A stretch of 8,156 bases of DNA, from contig CAMCFW010000084.1 of assembly GCA_945874195.1 (NCBI GenBank), forward strand, positions 1 to 8,156, read 5' to 3'. Origin of the DNA: Chryseobacterium gleum (GTDB lineage Bacteria; Bacteroidota; Bacteroidia; UBA10329). The position numbers and the translations under genes were made by a program. Below are positions 1-7,836 of this stretch, piece after piece. Under the pieces are notes generated by a model, which ran no database searches, had not been told where the DNA came from, and saw nothing but the letters and a program-made list of their open reading frames with translations. Numbering within the stretch: the first letter of the stretch is position 1; each line of letters begins with the position of its first letter.

Positions 1-2553
1 ATGTTCAACTTTAACAACAATGGAGAACTTGTGAACAAGACATGGAGGGTGTATGGTCGCTTCACCCAGCGATTCACGCCTAAGGCTCCAGAAGAAGGTG
101 AAACCGCTAAGAAATCAGCAATTGGAAGTGCGTACTACAGCATTCAGGCCGATTACTCCAGTTTTCAGCAAGAGACCAGGGATGATGAGCACAAGGACGA
201 GTTGTTCCGATACGGATACGTAGGAAAATTCACCCGAAATCGCGAGAAGACCTATTCGTTCGGAATTGACCCTACCACAGGCCTTCCAGGATTCATTCAA
301 GGCCCATATCGTGATACCATGGTCACCTTCGAGGCTTCGACCATCAACGAAGATCTTTCTGCCTACACCAGACAATATTATGATCTGAATCCGGAAGCAG
401 AAGGCTTTTACGAGAACCTTACCCAGATCGAGCAGGACCGAGGGGCACTGCGAAACGGTGACCAACCTAGAAGCGTCTATGGAATATGGAGCAATACCGG
501 AACCCAATACAACAGCTTCAGCCAGTTGGATCAGACCCAGTTCCGTGTCATGGCCACTGGTTCGTTCGATGTCAAGGCCCACTCAATTTCGCTTGGATTT
601 GAATACGAACAGCGAAAGGATGCATTTGTCGGTTATTCGCCTTATGCACTTTGGACCCTTACCAGACAATATGCGAACAGCCATCTGGCCCAACAGGATA
701 CGGACAATCCGATCATCCATTTTGATGCCAATGGAAACTACACCGATACCATTTCTTACAACGAACTTTATACACCAGATCCGAACGGTGGTGCACTTGG
801 TGTGGGTCAGTATTTTGTTGATTACAACATCCGAAAAGGTCTTGGATTGGATCCTGCCGGAACAGATTTTATCGATATCGATTCTTATGACCCGGATTTC
901 TTTGACGTCAACTGGTTCAGCGCAGACGAATTGTTGAACAACGGAAATAACCTTGTTGCCTATTATGGTTTCGACCACACAGGTAAGAAATTGAAGTCGA
1001 AACCAACGTTCGATGATTTCTTCACTGAACGAGATGAGTTCGGAAACTTTACCCGAAAGATCGGTGCCTTCGAACCCATTTATCTTGCAGGTTACATCCA
1101 AGACGAATTCACCTTCAAAGACCTGATCTTCAGGGTCGGTGTGCGTGTAGACCGTTATGATGCAAACCAGAAGGTATTGAAGGACCCTTTCCTGTTCTAT
1201 GAGGCTTTCACTGCCGGAGAAGTGACCAATTTGGCCGGCAATGCGGTTGATCATCCGAACAACATCAGCAATTCAGCAGTTGTTTACGTGAACGATGTTC
1301 AGAACCCGACAGCGATCGTTGGATATCGTGAAGGAAATGTGTGGTACAACGCTGCAGGAACAGAGATATCTGACCCATCGGTACTTAGAACTGGTAGCGG
1401 TATCGCTCCTTATCTGGTCGATCCTTCACAAAGCACGATTTCGTCTACAGCTTTCAAGGATTATGTGCCGCAGGTGAACGTGATGCCGAGGATTTCCTTC
1501 TCCTTCCCGATCTCTGAAAGCGCACTTTTCTATGCCAACTATGATGTGCTTACGCAGCGTCCTTCAACCGGAAACCGGTTGGACATGATCGATTATCTGT
1601 ACATCAACAACCGAAGTGACCGTGTGAACAACCCTGATCTGAAGCCAGAAACAACCATTGAATACGCCATCGGATTCAAGCAGACCATTGGAAAGCGTTC
1701 TGCCATAGAATTGAACGGATTCTATCGCGAAATGAGAAATCAGATTGCTACTGTGCGGGTTTCTGAAGCGTATCCTCGAACCTACACCACCTTTGGAAAC
1801 CTCGATTTCGGAACCGTAAAAGGTCTTACGATCTCGTATGATCTTAGAAGAACCAAGCGCCTGCAAATGCGAATTGCCTACACTCTTCAATTTGCTGATG
1901 GAACGGGTTCGAATGTTGAAACAGGAGCAAGCCTTGTGAATGCCGGATTCCCTAACCTTAGAGTAATTCAACCACTCGATTTTGACCAACGTCACAATTT
2001 TGTTGTATCGGCCGACTATCGTTTTGGCGAGGGTAAGGACTACGATGGACCAAAAACTGTGACCAAAGGAGGAAAGACCATCAACTGGCTGCAGAATTTC
2101 GGGGTTAATGCCATCATCCGCGCAGGGTCTGGTAATCCGTACTCGAGACAATCCAACACCACTTCGGCCGTTTTGGGCGGTGGTTCAGCTTTTCTGGATG
2201 GATCCATCAATGGTTCGAGCAGACCATGGCAGTTCAGGATCGATCTGAGAATTGATAAGGACTTCACCATTAAGTGGAACAAAGGCAAGGAAGGAAAACC
2301 AGCCAAAACTTCACCATTGAACCTGTATGTTGACATCCAGAACCTTCTCGGAACTCAGAATGTGCTCGGTGTATACCGTAAAACAGGTAACCCTGACGAT
2401 GATGGTTACCTAGCAGCCGCAGAACATCAACCTACCATACTATCTCAAACTGACGAACAATCATTCCGTGACCTGTACGCAGTGGCAGTAAACAACCCAT
2501 TCAACTACTCCCGACCAAGGAGAGTGAGACTGGGTATCATGTTAAACTTCTGA
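1..2553 (+). CDS. TonB-dependent receptor, beta-barrel portion (5' partial)
   Basis: Outer-membrane receptor of the TonB-dependent family, which imports a bound ligand using energy from TonB-ExbBD. The substrate is not evident. The 850 visible residues are barrel only: alternating amphipathic strands, the barrel hallmark NPDLKPE at residues 544-550, a strand near 360-380 (GYIQDEFTFKDLIFRVGVRV) and a terminal LGIMLNF ending in Phe, the usual recognition signal for the BAM assembly machinery. There is no signal peptide, carboxypeptidase-like domain or plug. The ATG at base 1 is therefore probably an internal methionine and the gene starts upstream; full members of this type usually exceed 1000 residues. 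Long polar segments (about 120-175 and 220-350) are probably extracellular loops. Residues 797-808, just before the last strand, match an EF-hand-type loop. TGA stop at 2551-2553. It is the first visible gene of an apparent operon with the two downstream envelope genes. Family assignment is firm; function is not. Confidence 0.93.
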   Translation: MFNFNNNGELVNKTWRVYGRFTQRFTPKAPEEGETAKKSAIGSAYYSIQADYSSFQQETRDDEHKDELFRYGYVGKFTRNREKTYSFGIDPTTGLPGFIQGPYRDTMVTFEASTINEDLSAYTRQYYDLNPEAEGFYENLTQIEQDRGALRNGDQPRSVYGIWSNTGTQYNSFSQLDQTQFRVMATGSFDVKAHSISLGFEYEQRKDAFVGYSPYALWTLTRQYANSHLAQQDTDNPIIHFDANGNYTDTISYNELYTPDPNGGALGVGQYFVDYNIRKGLGLDPAGTDFIDIDSYDPDFFDVNWFSADELLNNGNNLVAYYGFDHTGKKLKSKPTFDDFFTERDEFGNFTRKIGAFEPIYLAGYIQDEFTFKDLIFRVGVRVDRYDANQKVLKDPFLFYEAFTAGEVTNLAGNAVDHPNNISNSAVVYVNDVQNPTAIVGYREGNVWYNAAGTEISDPSVLRTGSGIAPYLVDPSQSTISSTAFKDYVPQVNVMPRISFSFPISESALFYANYDVLTQRPSTGNRLDMIDYLYINNRSDRVNNPDLKPETTIEYAIGFKQTIGKRSAIELNGFYREMRNQIATVRVSEAYPRTYTTFGNLDFGTVKGLTISYDLRRTKRLQMRIAYTLQFADGTGSNVETGASLVNAGFPNLRVIQPLDFDQRHNFVVSADYRFGEGKDYDGPKTVTKGGKTINWLQNFGVNAIIRAGSGNPYSRQSNTTSAVLGGGSAFLDGSINGSSRPWQFRIDLRIDKDFTIKWNKGKEGKPAKTSPLNLYVDIQNLLGTQNVLGVYRKTGNPDDDGYLAAAEHQPTILSQTDEQSFRDLYAVAVNNPFNYSRPRRVRLGIMLNF

Positions 2554-2560
2554 TTGATTT

Positions 2561-2578
2561 AGAAAAAAAATTAAGGTC
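2561..2578 (+). promoter_or_regulatory. A-rich translation leader of the large T9SS protein
   Basis: The 25-base gap after the receptor stop holds an A-rich run (eight A at 2563-2570) followed by TTAAGGTC directly before the ATG. The AAGG lies too close to the start to be a good Shine-Dalgarno site. A-rich leaders of this kind are typical of Bacteroidota, where many genes lack Shine-Dalgarno pairing. No hairpin terminator and no promoter are seen here, which supports co-transcription with the receptor gene. Confidence 0.45.
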
Positions 2579-5500
2579 ATGTCAAACAAACGTTCAACTT
2601 TCATCATTGCAGCGCTTCTTATCGGCTCAGCCGGAATGTCGTTCGCTGAAAAAACCAAAGGAATTGGCAATTCAAGCAACAAGGTGGCTGGCCCGGAAGG
2701 CGTTGCTGCCGATTGTGCCCCACCATCAACGTCCATCGAATTGGATCTGAATAACGTCAAGACCACGATTCATTCTGGTGGCGACATGTGGTGGGACCTT
2801 TTGGGGTCTGCACGATATGAAGTGCCGAAGAATGGAGGCGTTCATGCGCTTTATGCAGGTTCGCTTTGGATGGGGGGAGTGGATGTCAACAACCAGCTAA
2901 AGGTTGCTGCTGTTCGATTCCGTCAAGATGGATATGATTTCTGGCCTGGTCCTTTGAACGTTACAACTGCTGAGATCGATCCAGAAACCTGTTCGAAGTA
3001 CGATAAGTTCTTTCAGATCACAAGAACTGAAGTTGACCGATTCGTAGGTTGGTATCTGTGTTCTCAGGATCCAGATTGTGATGTGTCTGTTGACTATGCA
3101 GGCTACGTTATTCCTTCTTCCATCCTTAACTGGCCCGCACATGGCGACATCAGCATGGGACAGGACTATAACCTGGCCCCCTATTACGATGCTGATGGAA
3201 GTGGCAACTACAATCCTGAAGATGGTGGAGATTATCCATTCTACGACCTCAATCCTACCGAGTTCGATTGTCTTCTAGAAAGAGATGTGAAACTGTTCGG
3301 TGACGAAACACTTTGGTGGGTTTTCAACGACAAGGGAAATATCCACACTGAAACAGGTGCAAACCCGATCGGAATGGAGATCAGAGGACAGGCTTTTGCC
3401 TTCTCTACCAACGATGAGATCAACGACATGACCTTTTACAACTACGAGTTGATCAACCGTGGGTCGTTCACACTTACAAACACCTATTTTGCCCAATGGG
3501 TGGATCCCGATCTTGGTTTTGCCACCGATGACTACGTTGGTTGTGATGTGCGAAGGGGTCTCGGCTACTGCTATAACGGTTTTGCGGTTGACGGAACAGG
3601 CGGACCACAGCAATATGGGGCCAATCCTCCTGCTGTTGGGGTCGACTTCTTCCAAGGACCTTATCAGGACAATGATGGAGTGGACAACCCGCTTTATACC
3701 AATTGCGAAGTGGCGCAGGCGGTCAGCGAAGACGGAATCGTGTATAGAGGAATAGGGGTAGGATATGGAGACGGCAGAATTGATAACGAACGTTTCGGAA
3801 TGAGACGCTTTGTTTATCACAACAATGCAGCTGGTGTTCAGGGAGATCCTGCAACCGGAGCCGATTATTACAACTACATGCGCGGAATTTGGAGAGATGG
3901 AGCAACCATGTGCTATGGAGAGACCGGTCATCCCAACGGTGGATGCGATGTAGGTGTTCCTGCAGGATACATGTTCCCTGGCGATTCCGATCCTTGTGGA
4001 TGGGGTACCGATGGAGTTCCACAGCCGCTGTGGACCGAACAAACAGCTGGTAATGCCCCACTCGACAGACGTTTCATGCAATCTGCCGGACCTTTCACCT
4101 TGGAGCCAGGAGCTGTCAACGACATCACTGTAGGAGTGGTTTGGGCACGCGCCAGCAACGCATCTGATCCATTTGAATCAGTAGAAAAGGTTCGAATTGT
4201 GGATGACAAGGCTCAAGCCCTGTTCGACAACTGCTTCGTACTTATTGATGGTCCTGATGCGCCCGAATTGGGTATCGTGGAGCTGGACAGGGAGTTGGTT
4301 CTTACACTTTTCAATCCCGCATCGTCTAATAACAGATTTGAGGATTACGCACAGATCGATCCGTTCATTGTTTCGCCTGATGGTGTAAACCCTCCTTGGG
4401 ATAACGTTTACAGATTTGAAGGCTATCAGATATTCCAATTGAAGGACGAAAGTGTTTCATCTTCTGAATTGACAAACCCTGATGTGGCCCGATTGATTGC
4501 TCAGTGTGACATCAAGAACATCGATCCGGTCACTAACGAACCGATTGCCCAGCTTGTAAACTTCACCTTCTCTGAAGAACTGAATGCTAGTATTCCAGTG
4601 GAGATGGTAGATGGAGAAGACAAGGGACTGAGACATTCATTCCAAGTGACCCAAGACCTTTTTGCTACCAACGACCGTCAATTGGTAAACCATAAGAAAT
4701 ACTATTACATGGCGGTTTCTTATTCTTACAATAACTATAAGGACTACGACCAGAACGACCCACTTAAATTGGACGGACAGAAGAAGCCTTACTTGGCCGG
4801 TCGTAAGAATGCCTTCGGAGGTGCGATAGTTCCGATGGTAGGAATTCCTCACCGACATGCACCTGAACAGGGTGGAACCGTACTCTCTGCAAATTATGGT
4901 GATGGTCCACGTTTGACACGTATTGAAGGGCAGGGAAATGGCGGAAGAGATGTTTCTATTATTCGAGAAAGCGTACGCGATATTCTTGCCAGCTCCAGTG
5001 GGCGTTCAGAGCAGATCACCTATGATAACGGACAAGGACCTGTTGATATCAAGGTGATCGACCCTAAGAATCTTCCGAATGCGGAATTCGTGTTCAAAAT
5101 GCACGATTCTACGGATGTCACAGATCTTTCAGACGCATACTGGTCGCTACAATGCATCGGTGGCGAATGTCCAACTATTCCAGGTGTGAACGACAATACG
5201 GTTTGGGCAACAAAGCCAATTGGACTTTCCAACGGAAACGAACAATTGATACCAGAATGGGGACTGTCAGTTTTCTTACAACAGACCATTGACCCTGGAA
5301 ATGTGGATGAAGGAAATGGTTACCTCGATGGCAGGATTTCCTTCCTTGGAAACAACTTCTGGTTGACAGGAATTCCAGATGTTGATGGAACCTCTCCATT
5401 GAACTGGATACGCTCTGGTTCACTCGATAACACCGATTACCCTGCACAATCTGATTATACAGGCGATGAAGAGCAAGTGTATGAAACTGTACTGAACGGT

Positions 5501-6628
5501 TCTTGGGCGCCATGGAAAATGGCCAGCCACATGGATAGCGTGATGTCGCCTACATGGAGCAAGTTCAAGTCGCTGAACAAGTTGGAGAATTTGGCAAGTG
5601 TTGATGTTGAGATAACTGCCGACAAAGACAAATGGACGCGTTGTCCAGTTCTTGAAATTGCTGACGATTTTGTGCCTTCCATCGGAGGTGCCAAACGATT
5701 CAACCTTCGTATGAGCCCATCGGTTGACAAAGAAGGAAATCCTGACGGCTCTGGTACCATGGGAATGGGTTGGTTCCCCGGCTTTGCGATCAATGTTGAA
5801 ACGGGAGAACGTTTGAACATGGCATTCGGTGAAAATTCATGGCTGGGACAGAGCAATGGTGCCGACATGGTCTGGAATCCTACCAGCGAGCTGTTCTCAA
5901 ATTTCTTTGACCCTGACATACCGAACTTTATTCCAAACCCGATCTTTGGTGGAGGCCACTACATTTATGTATTCGGTCACAATGGAGATGACCCTGCCGA
6001 TGATGTGCCGGCCTACGATGAGGGAGCTTTCATTTACAGCAAGCTGTCGGAGAACGATTTCGACCCTGCCGATCCCTCAAAACGAAGGGTTTACAAGGAT
6101 GCCATGTGGGTCGGTATGCCTTTGCTTGAAGAAAACGGAACATTGCTGGAGAACGTGGTTAAGATCAACCTAAGGGTGACCAAACCATATAAGCAGAACT
6201 TTTCTCCAGGTTGGTCTGTCGGTCAGGCAGAGAATGATAATTTGCCCATGTACACCTTCAGTACTGCCGATTTTGCCACTGTGAGAAACGATCTTACAAC
6301 AGCAAAAAGCGCTTTGGACATGATCAGAGCGGTGCCAAATCCATACTATGCAAACTCAGGTTATGAGCAGAATCAGTTGGAAAGCATCATCAAGATCATC
6401 AATCTACCTAAGGAGTGTACGGTGAGTATTTATACCGTGAACGGGACCTTGGTCAGACGATTCACCAAGGACTCACCGATCACTTCCATCGATTGGGACC
6501 TGAACAACCACCAGAAGATACCGGTGGCCAGCGGGGTTTACCTGATCCATGTGGATGCACCTGGTATTGGCGAAAAAGTGGTGAAATGGTTCGGAACGAT
6601 TCGTCAGCTTGACCTGAATTCGTTCTAA
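2579..6628 (+). CDS. Large secreted surface protein with T9SS C-terminal sorting domain
   Basis: A 1349-residue exported protein of unknown function. Residues 1-23 form a signal peptide (K4-R5, hydrophobic core, cleavage likely after SFA). The body to about 560 is rich in Asp, Gly and Trp, with GDMWWD, DFWPGPL and LWWVFNDKGNIHTETG motifs. D204-D215 matches a dockerin/EF-hand-like calcium loop, and a second acidic stretch lies at 364-369. Residues about 560-720 look fibronectin-III-like, ending in LVNHKKYYYMAVSYSY. A conserved-looking segment follows (YGDGPRLTRIEGQGNGG, from about 772). From A1251 the VPNPYY box begins a T9SS type A-like sorting domain (KIINLP, VSIYTVNGTLVRRF, ASGVYLIHVD). The chain ends in an extra tail, WFGTIRQLDLNSF, beyond where type A domains usually stop. 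The sequence contains 17 cysteines, many in the N-terminal half. I recall similar proteins in many Bacteroidota but know of no assigned activity, and I see no enzyme motif. Stop codons are tandem (TAA then TAG). It sits between a TonB receptor gene and a PorV-like gene, 25 and 41 bases away. Confidence 0.93.
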   Translation: MSNKRSTFIIAALLIGSAGMSFAEKTKGIGNSSNKVAGPEGVAADCAPPSTSIELDLNNVKTTIHSGGDMWWDLLGSARYEVPKNGGVHALYAGSLWMGGVDVNNQLKVAAVRFRQDGYDFWPGPLNVTTAEIDPETCSKYDKFFQITRTEVDRFVGWYLCSQDPDCDVSVDYAGYVIPSSILNWPAHGDISMGQDYNLAPYYDADGSGNYNPEDGGDYPFYDLNPTEFDCLLERDVKLFGDETLWWVFNDKGNIHTETGANPIGMEIRGQAFAFSTNDEINDMTFYNYELINRGSFTLTNTYFAQWVDPDLGFATDDYVGCDVRRGLGYCYNGFAVDGTGGPQQYGANPPAVGVDFFQGPYQDNDGVDNPLYTNCEVAQAVSEDGIVYRGIGVGYGDGRIDNERFGMRRFVYHNNAAGVQGDPATGADYYNYMRGIWRDGATMCYGETGHPNGGCDVGVPAGYMFPGDSDPCGWGTDGVPQPLWTEQTAGNAPLDRRFMQSAGPFTLEPGAVNDITVGVVWARASNASDPFESVEKVRIVDDKAQALFDNCFVLIDGPDAPELGIVELDRELVLTLFNPASSNNRFEDYAQIDPFIVSPDGVNPPWDNVYRFEGYQIFQLKDESVSSSELTNPDVARLIAQCDIKNIDPVTNEPIAQLVNFTFSEELNASIPVEMVDGEDKGLRHSFQVTQDLFATNDRQLVNHKKYYYMAVSYSYNNYKDYDQNDPLKLDGQKKPYLAGRKNAFGGAIVPMVGIPHRHAPEQGGTVLSANYGDGPRLTRIEGQGNGGRDVSIIRESVRDILASSSGRSEQITYDNGQGPVDIKVIDPKNLPNAEFVFKMHDSTDVTDLSDAYWSLQCIGGECPTIPGVNDNTVWATKPIGLSNGNEQLIPEWGLSVFLQQTIDPGNVDEGNGYLDGRISFLGNNFWLTGIPDVDGTSPLNWIRSGSLDNTDYPAQSDYTGDEEQVYETVLNGSWAPWKMASHMDSVMSPTWSKFKSLNKLENLASVDVEITADKDKWTRCPVLEIADDFVPSIGGAKRFNLRMSPSVDKEGNPDGSGTMGMGWFPGFAINVETGERLNMAFGENSWLGQSNGADMVWNPTSELFSNFFDPDIPNFIPNPIFGGGHYIYVFGHNGDDPADDVPAYDEGAFIYSKLSENDFDPADPSKRRVYKDAMWVGMPLLEENGTLLENVVKINLRVTKPYKQNFSPGWSVGQAENDNLPMYTFSTADFATVRNDLTTAKSALDMIRAVPNPYYANSGYEQNQLESIIKIINLPKECTVSIYTVNGTLVRRFTKDSPITSIDWDLNNHQKIPVASGVYLIHVDAPGIGEKVVKWFGTIRQLDLNSF
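3188..3223 (+). other. Predicted calcium-binding loop (dockerin/EF-hand-like) in the large protein
   Basis: Codons 204-215 read DADGSGNYNPED. Counted as a 12-position loop this gives D1, D3, S5, G6, Y8 and D12, the spacing of dockerin-type and EF-hand calcium loops. The match is to spacing and residue type only; calcium binding is inferred. Confidence 0.5.
6317..6625 (+). other. T9SS C-terminal sorting domain of the large protein
   Basis: Codons about 1247-1349. Order of elements: a VPNPYY box (1252-1257), a beta strand with KIINLP, the VSIYTVNGTLVRRF strand pair, the WDLNN turn, ASGVYLIHVD, then GEKVVKWFG and a short tail ending LNSF. This matches the usual sequence of type A sorting domains, which direct substrates through the SprA outer-membrane translocon and are then removed or used for anchoring. 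The last dozen residues extend past the usual end. Confidence 0.85.
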
Positions 6629-6657
6629 TAGAAGAGAATATCTAACGGTTTTCATTG

Positions 6658-6669
6658 AAAAAAAGAGAT
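6658..6669 (+). promoter_or_regulatory. A-rich leader favouring the ATG start at 6670
   Basis: Seven A residues followed by GAGAT lie immediately before the ATG at 6670. This A-rich context fits Bacteroidota translation starts better than the TTG at 6655, which has no comparable leader. The 41-base gap contains no terminator-like hairpin. Confidence 0.4.
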
Positions 6670-7755
6670 ATGAGAAGAGTTTTAAGAATAGGTTTCATTG
6701 GGCTTCTGACAGGAATGTTCATGCATTCTGCATCAGCGGGCAATCCTGATCGGGCCGGTCAGGCTGGAGCCACCGAGTTATTGATCAATCCTTGGGCAAG
6801 AAGTTCAGGCTTTGCCAGTGCGAACACGGCCAGTGTTAGAGGTCTTGAAGCCCAATATCTGAATGTGGCCGGAATGGCTTTCACCACCAAGACAGAGGTG
6901 CTGTTCTCAAACACCCAATGGTTGGTGGGGTCTGGGGTTATGATCAATTCCTTTGGACTTTCTCAGAAGATAGGAGAGGCGGGTGTCATCGGGCTTGCCA
7001 TCATGAACATGAATTTTGGCGATATCGACATCACTACTTCGGATCTTCCCGAAGGAGGAATCGGTACATTTTCTCCCAACTACTTGAACATCGGTGTTTC
7101 GTATGCGAAGAACTTCTCCAATTCCATCAATGGAGGTGTCACCATTCGTATCATCAATCAGAGTATCTCAAACCTGAGTGCTTCTGGTGTGGCATTCGAT
7201 GCGGGTATCTCTTACACAACCCGTTTGGGTAGCAAGGACAAGGAGAAGAACAAGGACAACCTTCAGTTCGGTATCTCTTTGAAGAATGTCGGCCCCCCAA
7301 TGAAATTTAAGGGAGACGGACTTTCCGTTCGAGGTTCTTTGCCAGGAAGCGATAACAGTTTAACGCTGGAGTACCGTTCGGCCAAGTACGAAATGCCTTC
7401 ATCTTTGAACATCGGGGTAACTTACCACTGGAAGGACAAGAAACTCGCCAACAGGATCACGGGCGCAGCTAACTTCACTTCGAACAGTTTCTCTAAGGAT
7501 CAGTTCAACTTCGGATTGGAGTACTCCTTTAAAGAATTGTTCATGCTCAGAGGCGGATACATCCTCCAGTTCGGAAAGGGCGGTCAAGACATCGCTGGGT
7601 CTGCTCTGGTTGGACCAACCGCAGGAGCAACGGTTGAAGTAGGACTTGGTAAGAAGGATGCAGAGAGAAAGACCAAGCTAGGAATCGACTATTCTTTCAG
7701 ATTGACAAATCCCTTTGCTGGGGTTCACGCCATCGGCATTCGACTGGCGCTGTAA
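6670..7755 (+). CDS. PorV/PorQ-family outer-membrane protein
   Basis: A 361-residue FadL-like beta-barrel of the PorV/PorQ family. PorV carries T9SS substrates from the SprA translocon to the attachment complex; PorQ belongs to that complex. Residues 1-23 are a signal peptide with likely cleavage after SASA. Next comes the family's N-terminal signature, LLINPWARSSGFASANTASV (37-56), then LNVAGMAF (64-71), where most relatives have NPAG. The rest alternates glycine-rich amphipathic strands (INGGVTIRII, FGLEYSFKELFMLRGGYILQFG) and ends NPFAGVHAIGIRLAL, a typical last barrel strand. I chose the ATG at 6670. An in-frame TTG at 6655 would add five residues, but TTG starts are rare in this phylum and the A-rich leader sits just before the ATG. 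It lies 41 bases after the sorting-domain gene and ends the apparent operon. It differs from classical PorV, so I assign the family but not the porV symbol. A role with the adjacent large protein is inference. Confidence 0.9.
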   Translation: MRRVLRIGFIGLLTGMFMHSASAGNPDRAGQAGATELLINPWARSSGFASANTASVRGLEAQYLNVAGMAFTTKTEVLFSNTQWLVGSGVMINSFGLSQKIGEAGVIGLAIMNMNFGDIDITTSDLPEGGIGTFSPNYLNIGVSYAKNFSNSINGGVTIRIINQSISNLSASGVAFDAGISYTTRLGSKDKEKNKDNLQFGISLKNVGPPMKFKGDGLSVRGSLPGSDNSLTLEYRSAKYEMPSSLNIGVTYHWKDKKLANRITGAANFTSNSFSKDQFNFGLEYSFKELFMLRGGYILQFGKGGQDIAGSALVGPTAGATVEVGLGKKDAERKTKLGIDYSFRLTNPFAGVHAIGIRLAL

Positions 7756-7776
7756 TTAAAAATCCATATCTTCGAT

Positions 7777-7813
7777 AAAAGAGTCCCGATCGTTTCGGGA
7801 TTCTTTTGTTTTA
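7777..7813 (+). terminator. Rho-independent terminator after the PorV-like gene
   Basis: Bases 7777-7789 pair with 7795-7807 to form a 13-bp stem with one G-U wobble (7783/7801) and a five-base loop (TCGTT). The core is TCCCGA/TCGGGA. The descending arm runs into TTCTTTTG and TTTTAT. Because the ascending arm starts with AAAA, the hairpin would also work on the opposite strand. It lies 21 bases after the PorV-like stop and 24 bases before the greA start, separating the two transcription units. Confidence 0.88.
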
Positions 7814-7836
7814 TACACCATTAACAAAAGTGACCA

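Noticed and set aside
1..3. ATG at base 1 as the true start of the receptor gene
   Set aside because: The following residues are a barrel strand, not a signal peptide, and the plug domain is missing. The gene most likely continues upstream of the window.
583..1254. Minus-strand open frame of 223 codons
   Set aside because: It is antisense to the receptor barrel and has no recognisable motif.
1564..2151. Minus-strand open frame of 195 codons
   Set aside because: It is antisense to conserved barrel motifs including NPDLKPE, so it is a shadow.
3275..4081. Minus-strand open frame of 268 codons
   Set aside because: It lies wholly inside the well-supported large T9SS gene. Its translation has no coherent domain or signal and looks like the antisense of biased codon use.
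6655..6657. TTG as start of the PorV-like gene
   Set aside because: An ATG five codons later has a better A-rich leader and still gives a complete signal peptide. TTG starts are rare in Bacteroidota. It cannot be fully excluded.
7767..7774. Possible Bacteroidota -7 promoter element (TATCTTCG, one mismatch to TAnnTTTG) for greA
   Set aside because: No TTG element at the expected upstream spacing, and transcripts from it would run straight into the terminator hairpin.
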